Source of the DNA: Minisyncoccota bacterium
Lineage (GTDB): Bacteria > Patescibacteriota > Microgenomatia > UBA1400 > PJMF01
DNA: 61,620 nt
Assembly: GCA_003173865.1 (NCBI GenBank)
Contig: PJMF01000009.1
Span: 1 to 61,620 of the forward strand
Direction: 5' to 3'
This document shows, piece after piece, positions 40,340 through 48,436 of the stretch (position 1 is its first letter; every line of letters starts with the position of its first letter). The notes below the pieces were generated by a model, which made no database searches, was not told the origin of the DNA, and saw only the letters and a list, made by a program, of their open reading frames with translations. The translations under genes were made by a program, and so were the position numbers.

Positions 40340-40435
40340 TAGGAATTACACAGGTTTCGAGAGACGACGATTGCACTAGTGTATCTGGAAATACTCACAC
40401 AGCTCTCTACGCTCTCGAAACCTGTGTAATTCCTA
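40340..40435 (+). ncRNA. Conserved long-hairpin RNA element, copy 1
   Basis: Perfect 24-bp arms (40340-40363 / 40412-40435) enclosing core GACGATTGCAC-N14-ATACTCACACAGCTCTC shared with copies 2 and 3. Confidence 0.7.
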
Positions 40436-40451
40436 AATAAGAGAAAAAATT

Positions 40452-41084
40452 ATGTCGATTACACACCAATACGCCTATCGCAACATTACTATTTCTGGTT
40501 TACCAGGAAATGGCTCGACCACTTTACTGAACTCTTTACGCGAAGAATTGAAGTTTGATGGATGGAAAGGGTTTAGTGGTGGTGAGTTTATGCGCGCTTA
40601 CGCTGAAGAAAAAGGATTGATTGATCCAAGAGTTGGATCACATCACGATGCCGCGATCTACAGTGATGATTTTGATTGGCAAGTTGATATGGGCATGCGC
40701 GAGAAACTGGAGAGAGAAGAGTGTTGGATTATCGAATCGTGGCTTGCGGGATTTTTGGCGCAGGGAGTACCTGGCGTGCTCAAAGTGCTGGTCATTTGTA
40801 GTGAAGATGCTGTACGCATTGATCGTCTGATGAATCGCGATAATATCTCAGTTGAACAAGCAAAACAAAATATTCAGCAGCGGTATGAAGTTAACAGCAC
40901 CAAATGGAAACGTATGTATGCGAATCAATGGCATGACTGGGTAGTTTCACAAACTGGCAAAATGAGTGCCGATGACCCAATTGATTTTTGGCATCCAGCT
41001 CTTTACGATGTAGTAATAGATACATTTTCAACAAATAAGGCTGCCGCCTTACAACTGGTCCTCGATGCCGTCAAGAAAAACTAA
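40452..41084 (+). CDS. Cytidylate/adenylate kinase-like P-loop kinase
   Basis: 'ITISGLPGNGSTTLLNSLREEL', 'IIESWLAGFLA', 'RLMNRDNISVEQAKQNIQQR'. Confidence 0.7.
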   Translation: MSITHQYAYRNITISGLPGNGSTTLLNSLREELKFDGWKGFSGGEFMRAYAEEKGLIDPRVGSHHDAAIYSDDFDWQVDMGMREKLEREECWIIESWLAGFLAQGVPGVLKVLVICSEDAVRIDRLMNRDNISVEQAKQNIQQRYEVNSTKWKRMYANQWHDWVVSQTGKMSADDPIDFWHPALYDVVIDTFSTNKAAALQLVLDAVKKN

Positions 41085-41730
41085 AAAAACGAATCATTTG
41101 GTCTTTTTTCCTTTGCTTATATTGCTGTTCGTGATGTGGGTCTTATATCGAATGTTGTTCCATTTTCCAGTTTGGTTCGATGAAACGATTGGTAAAGCCG
41201 TCTTTTTTGGTTTACCAGTATGGTTGTATATTTCACTTACTGGTTCACGTAGTATTAAAGAAACGTTTAGTCTCGATAAAATTACCCGTGGTTTATTTTT
41301 AGGAATTGCAGTGGGAGGAGTGTTTGGTTTTGTAGGGAGCTTCTCCACTTTTGTGGGTCGTCACGTGATTATTCAATCCGCACCACTCTTTTTGTCGAAT
41401 GCATTTTGGCAAGATTTCTTCTTAGCGTTAATGACTGGTTTTTGGGAAACATTATTTTTCTATTGCTGGGTGATGGTCGTCATTCAGGAAAAATTTTCGA
41501 AGTGGGTAGTGACGCAACAACTTATTGCGGTAACCATTATTTTCTTAGCGTTTCACTTACCAAACACAATTTTGCGTTTTCACACACCACAAATTATTAT
41601 TGGGCAAATTATATTATTAAGTTTCTTTTCACTGGGTCAATCGCTCCTTTTCTTAAAAGATCGCAATCTCTACGCCCTGACTCTTTCACAGGCAATTTGG
41701 GGAATGGTGCTTCTGGTTAGTACACGCTAA
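41065..41730 (+). CDS. Multi-TM protein, possibly degenerate CPBP-type
   Basis: 'FWETLFFYCW' and 'FLAFHLPNTI' at CPBP-like spacing. Confidence 0.45.
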   Translation: MPSRKTKKTNHLVFFPLLILLFVMWVLYRMLFHFPVWFDETIGKAVFFGLPVWLYISLTGSRSIKETFSLDKITRGLFLGIAVGGVFGFVGSFSTFVGRHVIIQSAPLFLSNAFWQDFFLALMTGFWETLFFYCWVMVVIQEKFSKWVVTQQLIAVTIIFLAFHLPNTILRFHTPQIIIGQIILLSFFSLGQSLLFLKDRNLYALTLSQAIWGMVLLVSTR

Positions 41731-42245
41731 AGCGAATGTTGAACAATCTGATCTTGTTCGATGATCTTGTCTATTTCTGAGCGGTTGGAATCTGTAAATT
41801 TAGGGCTGAGTTCTTTGAGTTGTTGGATGTGATAGAGAAGGGTTTTACTGAGGCGTTGGGTAACTGAACTGGGAGCTTGAAGGACTTGGGCATCGTGGAC
41901 GGCGTTTTGAAGATAATTTTCGGCTTTAAGGGCTGTAGTAAGGGCGAGACTTTCTTTGTTATCATTTAGGAGCTGCTGGGCATAGCCAAGACGTCGATTT
42001 GCGTACTCCATTTCAAGAAAAATTCTCTCTGAGTTAGGAGCTGTCTCAAGTTGAATCCGATCAATGGCCATTAACGCAGGATACATGAGGTTATCTGGAA
42101 GGATATCTTTACCAAAGTAAAGCTGTTTGCGCTCGGTAGTAGTCTTGTTTCCCGCATATACTGCTTGAACCTCAATGAGTGACAGAGCGAGGACGCCAAC
42201 GGCAAAAAACAAGGCAAGTGTAGAGAGTAATAAACGGGTCTTCAT
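41727..42245 (-). CDS. DUF5667-like exported protein
   Basis: Signal anchor; 'LYFGKDILPDNLMYPALMAIDRIQLETAPNSERIFLEMEYANRRL'. Confidence 0.6.
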   Translation of the reverse strand: MKTRLLLSTLALFFAVGVLALSLIEVQAVYAGNKTTTERKQLYFGKDILPDNLMYPALMAIDRIQLETAPNSERIFLEMEYANRRLGYAQQLLNDNKESLALTTALKAENYLQNAVHDAQVLQAPSSVTQRLSKTLLYHIQQLKELSPKFTDSNRSEIDKIIEQDQIVQHSL

Positions 42246-42417
42246 AGAAGAAACGATAATCTTTGATTATACCCCGCTAGAGGAAAATGTAAAAGAGGGT
42301 TGGCCATTTTCGTACGCCTGGGGGTCATTTTTTGCTCCAAAACTGATCTATTTTGATGCTTTTCTTTTCATTGACCAAATACAGCTGACCGTGAGATTCT
42401 TACTACCCGGCAAACAA

Positions 42418-42465
42418 ACACAATATTTAGTGGTATATAATAAAAACATATACTAAATATAGTAT
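42418..42465 (+). promoter_or_regulatory. Tandem NrdR boxes flanking a -10-like TATAAT
   Basis: ACACAATATTTAGTGG (42418-42433) and ATACTAAATATAGTAT (42450-42465), 32 bp apart; TATAAT at 42436-42441; upstream of nrdR. Confidence 0.8.
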
Positions 42466-42489
42466 TAGTAGCAACTTGGGAGAAATGCT

Positions 42490-42936
42490 ATGAAGTGTCC
42501 GTATTGTTCGGAATGCCAAACAACTGTTCTCGATACGCGCGATGCAGAGGATCAGACCACTGTACGCCGTCGACGGATGTGTGACAAGTGCAAGAAACGC
42601 TTCACGACGTATGAGCGTGTGGAAGGGGTTGATCTGACGGTTATTAAAAAAGATGGGTGTAGAGAGCCTTTTTCGCGTGAGAAACTGAAACGTGGAGTCG
42701 TAAAAGCAACGTGGAAAAGACCGGTCACAATGGAACAAATTGAAGAGCTGTTGGACGAAATTGAGCGCATCCTTCGTTTAAAAACAAGCACTGAGGTAAA
42801 AAGCTGGGAAATCGGAAACATGGTCATCAACCGATTGAAAAAAATTGACCCCCTTTCATACTTGCTCTTCTCAAGTGTGTACCGAGATTTTAATTCTTTA
42901 GAAGACTTTAAAGCGGAAATTAATAAATTGAGCTAA
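42490..42936 (+). CDS. nrdR: Transcriptional regulator NrdR
   Basis: 'MKCPYCSECQTTVLDTRDAEDQTTVRRRRMCDKCKKRFTTYERVE' zinc ribbon plus ATP-cone. Confidence 0.95.
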   Translation: MKCPYCSECQTTVLDTRDAEDQTTVRRRRMCDKCKKRFTTYERVEGVDLTVIKKDGCREPFSREKLKRGVVKATWKRPVTMEQIEELLDEIERILRLKTSTEVKSWEIGNMVINRLKKIDPLSYLLFSSVYRDFNSLEDFKAEINKLS

Positions 42937-42948
42937 AAAAAGGATAGT

Positions 42949-45900
42949 ATGTCTCCATCATCTTCTCTCCCCAAAAAGAAAATGAAGTTTGTCAATCGCA
43001 AACTGACAAAGGGACTCGGTGAAGCCGTTGCCAAGCGCACGATTTTGCGCACAAAGAAAAATGGTGAGCTCGAGACTTGGGAAGATGTGGCCGAGCGCGT
43101 AGCGCGCGGGAACACTTTGTTAATTCCTTCCGATCAACGCAAGCATCGCAAAGAAGAGTTTGAGTTAATGAAAAAGCACATTGCGAATGCGTCGCTTCTG
43201 ATGAGTGGTCGCCATTTACAACACGGTGATGAAACCCAACCAGAGAGAAATATGGAGATTTATACTAATTGCGCAACGGCATCAGCCTCCTATATTTTGT
43301 TTTACTTATTATTAAACGGCTCAGGAGTTGGTCGTGCATATGATGACGACCTTATGGTCACCAACTGGGATAACATGCCAATCATTCGCTGTGTGTTAGA
43401 CGATTCGCACAAAGATTTTGTGTGGGGTGAACATGAAAGTGTACGTGACGCGAAGCACAAATATGCGAAAGGATATTGGTACGAAGTGCCGGATACGCGT
43501 GAAGGTTGGGCGCAAACAATTGAAAAAATTGAGACGATGGCGTACGAGAAAAAATACAAAGATGAAACGTTTATTATCGATTTTTCCCAAGTTCGTCCGC
43601 GTGGATCGATGATCCATGGGATGCAAAATCGCCCGGCTTCTGGACCTCGTCCGTTAATGAACGCGATCGCAAAGCTTTCCACTATTAAAAATGCGGGAAT
43701 GTCTCCTTGGCGCCAAGCTTTATTTATAGACCACTATTTAGCAGAAAGTGTTCTTGTTGGTGGTGCGCGCCGCTCTGCTCGTATTGCTACAAAAACGTGG
43801 ACAGATCCAGAAATTTTTGACTTTATTGCAGTAAAACGCGGTGGCTTTCTATGGTCAGCAAACAACTCGGTCGCAGTTGATGACAAGTTCTGGAAACAAA
43901 AAACAAAACACTCAGAAAAAGTATTAGACGCCGTACTAAAAGCAAGTTATTACGATAAAACTGGTGAACCAGGATTTATTAATCAGCATAAATTTGTGCA
44001 GAACGACGAAGGTTTTGACGGATATTTAGATGGAAAGTTTGCGGAAAGTGCGAAGTACAAACCAGCGCACAAAACCGAGAAGATGCTGTCAGAAATTGCG
44101 CGACATGCATCAACAAAGATTTACACTCAAATTCCCAATCCATGTGGTGAGATTACTTTGAATATGTTGGGTGGCTACTGTGTGATTGCAGATGTGGTGC
44201 CGTACTTTGCGCCCACGGTTGAAGATGCGGAAGAAGCGTTTCGCTTAGCCACTCGCGCCTTAATTCGCGTCAATACGATGGATTGTTTATATAATCGTGA
44301 AGTCAATCGCACTAATCGGATTGGTGTGGGTATGACTGGTCTACATGAGTATGCGTGGAATGCATTTGGGTATGGTTTTCGCGATCTCATTAACGAGAAA
44401 AAAAGTAAAGACTTCTGGATGACCATTGGCCGCTTTAAACGTGCAGTAGTTCAGGAAGCCGAAGAGTACTCAGCTCAATTGGGTGTAGTGACGCCGCATA
44501 CAAACACGACGATCAAACCAGCTGGTTGCCGACCGTGGTACGCATTAACAACCACTAATAAAGGAATTCTAACTTTACAAGAACTTTTTACAAATCATAA
44601 AGAGGGAGAACAATGGAGCATTATGGATGGAGAGTTACAGGCGCTCCAAGACGATGGTAACACAAAACCCCTAACTCGCACATTTGATAATGGCGAAGCA
44701 GAAGTGTTACAAATTCAATTAGCTTATGGATTGACTGTTGAATCAACTAAAAATCATCCATGGTTTGTTAAAGAGCGCGTTTCATCAACGAATAAAAACA
44801 AAACTGTTCCACATAATGATTGGGTCACAACAGAACAAATTCAACCAGGAGATATTTTGGATGTGAAAGTTGGTGTGTATCAAAGTCGTGAACATGCTCT
44901 TCTCAAAACATTGCCAACATTTGCATTACACATGCGAGGCAAATCAAACCCCATTCAGCAGCCGCGAACAATGAATCCCAATTTGGCATGGTTGCTCGGA
45001 TATTTATGGGGAGATGGTGCAATGTCTCCGAGTAAGTATCGTTTGCGATGGTTAGATAGAAACACAGAGAATTTACATAAAGCCAACAAAATTTTTCAAG
45101 AACAATTCGGTATCAGTGGTGAAATTAAACAAGATCCTCACAAAGATGCTCGTTCACTAGAAATTGGCAATATAGAATTATGGCACTGGCTGATTAAAAA
45201 TGATGTTTTTAAGTATCATGCGGCTGTAGTTGATCTCATTCCTCGTGTAATCCGCGAATCATCTCAAGAAGATATCTTAGCATTCATAGCAGGCCTAATT
45301 GATGCTGATGGAGCAGTTGGTTTGGGTAAAACTGATAAAACAGTCACCTTCACTCAAGCAGATTATCGATTTGCACGTCATGTTCAAGATGTTGCATGGA
45401 CAGTAGGACTTGCTTTTGGAATGTCTCACAACACTGTAGGCGAAAATTGGCAACGTAAACGTAAGTCGATGTACCTGCTGACGATGAGTGCGGTTACGAA
45501 GCAAGAAGTGATTCAAACCCTTGTCAAACACAGTAATAAAATGGCGTCAGCAGAAACTTCTGTAGGATCAAAAAGGCTTCCTTGGCGCTGCGATGCGACT
45601 CCACATAAACGTAGGACATTAGGAAAAGTGGAAAGTATAAATAGTTTAGGAATGATGCCTACTTATGACGTAGAAGTTAGTGATAATCATTGGTTCTATG
45701 CTGGAGCTGTGAAATCTCACAACACAACTTCTAAACTGTTCGGTCTCTCCGAAGGCGCCCATTTACCTGCAATGCGTGAGTACATACGCTGGGTGCAATT
45801 TATGAATGAAGATCCGCTGGTTAAAAAATACGAGAAACTAGGCTATCCGACCAAGGAGTTGAAAAGTTACAACGGCACGACCGTGATCGGATTCCCAACT

Positions 45901-46320
45901 CAACCAGAAATTTGTAAGTTGGGCATGAATGGCCAGTTAGTCACTGCGGGTGAGGCTACGCCAGAAGAGCAGTATAAGTGGCTGATGCTTCTAGAAAAAT
46001 ACTGGATTGTTGGTGTTGATGAAAATGGAGAACCACTGGCAGAAGATACGGGGAATCAAGTTTCGTACACACTCAAGTACAATCCGGAAAAGGTAAGCTT
46101 TGCGAAGTTCAAGGAAATGGTGATGAAGTATCAATCGCAAATTAAGTGCTGCAGTGTGATGCCTCAGGTCGATGTGACAGCATATGAATATCAGCCGGAA
46201 GAGCCAGTCACGATCAGTCAGTTTATGCGCGTGCTTCATGAAATTAGCGCAGATGATGCAATTCGCGAAGATATTGATATGGAAACGTTGCAGTGTGCGA
46301 CAGGTGCGTGTCCGATTTGA
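42949..46320 (+). CDS. nrdJ: Class II (B12-dependent) ribonucleoside-triphosphate reductase, intein-containing
   Basis: 'NCATASASYILFYLLLNGSGVGRAYDDD', 'NPCGEITLN', C-terminal 'CATGACPI' redox Cys pair; interrupted by intein. Confidence 0.9.
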   Translation: MSPSSSLPKKKMKFVNRKLTKGLGEAVAKRTILRTKKNGELETWEDVAERVARGNTLLIPSDQRKHRKEEFELMKKHIANASLLMSGRHLQHGDETQPERNMEIYTNCATASASYILFYLLLNGSGVGRAYDDDLMVTNWDNMPIIRCVLDDSHKDFVWGEHESVRDAKHKYAKGYWYEVPDTREGWAQTIEKIETMAYEKKYKDETFIIDFSQVRPRGSMIHGMQNRPASGPRPLMNAIAKLSTIKNAGMSPWRQALFIDHYLAESVLVGGARRSARIATKTWTDPEIFDFIAVKRGGFLWSANNSVAVDDKFWKQKTKHSEKVLDAVLKASYYDKTGEPGFINQHKFVQNDEGFDGYLDGKFAESAKYKPAHKTEKMLSEIARHASTKIYTQIPNPCGEITLNMLGGYCVIADVVPYFAPTVEDAEEAFRLATRALIRVNTMDCLYNREVNRTNRIGVGMTGLHEYAWNAFGYGFRDLINEKKSKDFWMTIGRFKRAVVQEAEEYSAQLGVVTPHTNTTIKPAGCRPWYALTTTNKGILTLQELFTNHKEGEQWSIMDGELQALQDDGNTKPLTRTFDNGEAEVLQIQLAYGLTVESTKNHPWFVKERVSSTNKNKTVPHNDWVTTEQIQPGDILDVKVGVYQSREHALLKTLPTFALHMRGKSNPIQQPRTMNPNLAWLLGYLWGDGAMSPSKYRLRWLDRNTENLHKANKIFQEQFGISGEIKQDPHKDARSLEIGNIELWHWLIKNDVFKYHAAVVDLIPRVIRESSQEDILAFIAGLIDADGAVGLGKTDKTVTFTQADYRFARHVQDVAWTVGLAFGMSHNTVGENWQRKRKSMYLLTMSAVTKQEVIQTLVKHSNKMASAETSVGSKRLPWRCDATPHKRRTLGKVESINSLGMMPTYDVEVSDNHWFYAGAVKSHNTTSKLFGLSEGAHLPAMREYIRWVQFMNEDPLVKKYEKLGYPTKELKSYNGTTVIGFPTQPEICKLGMNGQLVTAGEATPEEQYKWLMLLEKYWIVGVDENGEPLAEDTGNQVSYTLKYNPEKVSFAKFKEMVMKYQSQIKCCSVMPQVDVTAYEYQPEEPVTISQFMRVLHEISADDAIREDIDMETLQCATGACPI
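44527..45723 (+). mobile_element. Intein with LAGLIDADG homing endonuclease (399 aa, in frame)
   Basis: Junctions ..TIKPAG|CRPWYALTTTNKG...DVEVSDNHWFYAGAVKSHN|TTSKLFGL; 'LLGYLWGDGAMS' and 'FIAGLIDADGAVG' motifs; 1197 nt. Confidence 0.95.
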
Positions 46321-46328
46321 TACAGATC

Positions 46329-46430
46329 AGATACACATACTCCAGAAAGACGAGATCGCGCCAGAGTTGGTCGTAGATACTCACGCAGCTCTCAAGTCTT
46401 TCTTTCGTATGTGTATCTTCTCGATTTTTT
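46329..46430 (+). ncRNA. Conserved long-hairpin RNA element, copy 2, with T6 tail
   Basis: AGATACACATAC/GTATGTGTATCT and GAAAGAC/GTCTTTC arms; core GAGATCGCGCC...GATACTCACGCAGCTCTCAA; TTTTTT at 46425-46430. Confidence 0.7.
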
Positions 46431-46468
46431 AAATGAAAATGAAGGCCTTGACGCGAGGTGGGGCTTTT

Positions 46469-47554
46469 CTAATTTTGGTCCACTTTCCATCTTGGTATTC
46501 GTTGTACGTTCTGAATATCGGCTTCGCTCGTCAAATATTTTTTCTGCTGAAAGTAAAATCCTGCAGTGACGCCAATCATAGCTGCATTATCAATGCAGAG
46601 GCGCTTTGTGTATGGAGTCAAAAGACGAAGGTTGTACGGACGAATTGTTTTACGAATTGCAGTGCGCAAAGCCATGTTTGAGGCCACGCCACCACCCAAC
46701 CAAATAGCGAAAATTTGATTTTTTGCTGGCGTGGATTTTTGATTGAGTAAAAATTTGTTCAATTTATACGTAATAGCGCGAAAAACCGAGTATTGAAATG
46801 ATGCACAGAGGTCATAAATTTCCTGTTTGGAAAGAGGGTGATCAGTTGTAATTTTTTCGGTTAAGCTTCGTGCGGCAGTTTTCAAACCAGAGAAGCTGAG
46901 ATTCGCGTTTCCACTGGTCGTCATTGGGAGAGGAAATGTATATGCATGGGGATTACCTTTACGCGCAAATTGTTCAATGATTGGTCCTGCGGGATAACCC
47001 AAATCAATCATTCGACCAAACTTGTCGAGTGCCTCACCCGCAGCATCATCGACGGTAAAACCGAGACGTTCGTACTCGCCGATTTTTTTAATTAAAATGA
47101 ATTCGGTGTGACCACCAGAAACGACAATAGCTAAAGCTGGCAGTTGAGGAAGCTGATGGGCCTGAGCGATTTTTGTTTGGGGGAGCGCGAGCGCAGAGAG
47201 CGCGTGACTTTCAACGTGATTGATAGGGATGAGTGGAAGATGCAACTCAAGGGCAAGCTGTTTTGCTTTCTCGATGCCGATTTCGAGAGCGGGGGCAAGA
47301 CCCGGACCTTGCGTGACGGCAATGGCAGCGATGTCTTTTATTTCTAGATTTGCGCGCCGCAGCGCGGCGCGCACCACCGCATCGATATGCTCGTGGTGGG
47401 CTTGCTTAGCAACAGTTGGAAACACGCCGCCAAATTGTTTATGGAGTTGCGTTTGCGACGCAACAACATTCGACAAGATAACTCTGCCGCTTGTCACCGC
47501 TGCAGAAGTATCATCACAGGAGGTGTCGATAGCGAGAATACAGCATTGCGACAT
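46469..47554 (-). CDS. tsaD: tRNA N6-adenosine threonylcarbamoyltransferase TsaD
   Basis: 'CILAIDTSCDDTSAAV', 'KQAHHEHIDAVV', 'INHVESHALSA', 'VSGGHTEFI', 'WLGGGVASNMALR'. Confidence 0.95.
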   Translation of the reverse strand: MSQCCILAIDTSCDDTSAAVTSGRVILSNVVASQTQLHKQFGGVFPTVAKQAHHEHIDAVVRAALRRANLEIKDIAAIAVTQGPGLAPALEIGIEKAKQLALELHLPLIPINHVESHALSALALPQTKIAQAHQLPQLPALAIVVSGGHTEFILIKKIGEYERLGFTVDDAAGEALDKFGRMIDLGYPAGPIIEQFARKGNPHAYTFPLPMTTSGNANLSFSGLKTAARSLTEKITTDHPLSKQEIYDLCASFQYSVFRAITYKLNKFLLNQKSTPAKNQIFAIWLGGGVASNMALRTAIRKTIRPYNLRLLTPYTKRLCIDNAAMIGVTAGFYFQQKKYLTSEADIQNVQRIPRWKVDQN

Positions 47555-47558
47555 AGGG

Positions 47559-48224
47559 CTATCTTTTCTTTGTAAGTACAGCGTTACCAAATTCTTTTGC
47601 CTGGTTTTCAAAAAAAATGCGAATTTGATTCTCTTGAATTGGTTTTAACACCAACTTTAAATCAGTTGGCTCAAAAGACACTAGTTGTGCCCCGAGTTGC
47701 AAAGGATCAATATGAGTATCAAATTTTTGTTTAGCATAAAAATAAAGTTCTTTAATGGAGAATTCTCTTTTTTGGAAAATAAAGTATAAATCGATAAAGT
47801 CTCTTGATCGATTTTTTACAGAAATAGTATGCAATTTATTAGTAGCAATATCGACAAGGCTATCAATCCGAATTTTTCCATACTGTGGTCCTTGTTCAAT
47901 TTGAGGAAATGGATAGTAGGTAAACTCTGTTTTCAATGATTGACCATCTTCAAAGTGAAGAAAAAACAAATTTCGGTTAAAAGAAGTTTGTACTTCTATA
48001 GAATCAAATTCTAATTCACTTTTGAAACCATGTAATATAAAGAGCACGTTTTCTGTATCAACTTCTTCTTCGGAAAAAAAATCTAAATCTTCAGAATCTC
48101 TATGATTGAGATAAGCGCTTGATAAAGCTGTTCCACCAGTAAAATAAAATGAAGATGCCAAGCCTGAATTAGAAATAAGATCTAAGGTTTTTTGCTGAGT
48201 TTTGGTGAGATTGTGGAGTTCCAT
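47559..48224 (-). CDS. AbiEii/AbiGii-type nucleotidyltransferase toxin
   Basis: 'FYFTGGTALSSAYLNHRDSEDLDFFSEEE' and 'RIDSLVDIATNKLHTISVKNRSRDFIDLYFI'. Confidence 0.85.
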   Translation of the reverse strand: MELHNLTKTQQKTLDLISNSGLASSFYFTGGTALSSAYLNHRDSEDLDFFSEEEVDTENVLFILHGFKSELEFDSIEVQTSFNRNLFFLHFEDGQSLKTEFTYYPFPQIEQGPQYGKIRIDSLVDIATNKLHTISVKNRSRDFIDLYFIFQKREFSIKELYFYAKQKFDTHIDPLQLGAQLVSFEPTDLKLVLKPIQENQIRIFFENQAKEFGNAVLTKKR

Positions 48225-48409
48225 AATAAAAGTGAAAGAAATTTTCTACGTTTAGGATCAATTTCGATTTTATAAAAATTGCGAAGCAGCTTCGACCGCG
48301 AAATTTTCTCCCCATTAAGCCCAAAATTAATCAGCTGTTCAAGTTCCCAAACTTCGCGCTTTTCCTTCGTTGAGAACTTGGAAGGGACTGTGTGGGACCA
48401 GTTGTGCAT
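48182..48409 (-). CDS. Small partner (putative antitoxin) of AbiEii-type toxin
   Basis: Overlaps toxin start; 'LEQLINFGLNGEKISRSKLLRNFYKIEIDPKRRKFLSLLLW'. Confidence 0.65.
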   Translation of the reverse strand: MHNWSHTVPSKFSTKEKREVWELEQLINFGLNGEKISRSKLLRNFYKIEIDPKRRKFLSLLLWNSTISPKLSKKP

Positions 48410-48436
48410 GAGTGTATTTTACCACGATTGGAGGTC

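Noticed and set aside
40340-40435. Interpretation of the three long hairpins as a MITE/REP element or as hammerhead/twister ribozymes
   Set aside because: Arms are not conserved between copies as a MITE would require, no TSD seen, and hammerhead (CUGAUGA/GAAA) or twister core motifs are absent.
43302-43682. 126-aa minus-strand ORF over nrdJ
   Set aside because: Shadow of the conserved RNR frame.
44527-45723. Group I intron in nrdJ
   Set aside because: The insertion is continuously in frame with Cys1...HN+Thr protein-splicing junctions, so it is an intein.
47220-47648. 142-aa plus-strand ORF over tsaD
   Set aside because: Antisense to strongly conserved TsaD motifs; no RBS or domain support.
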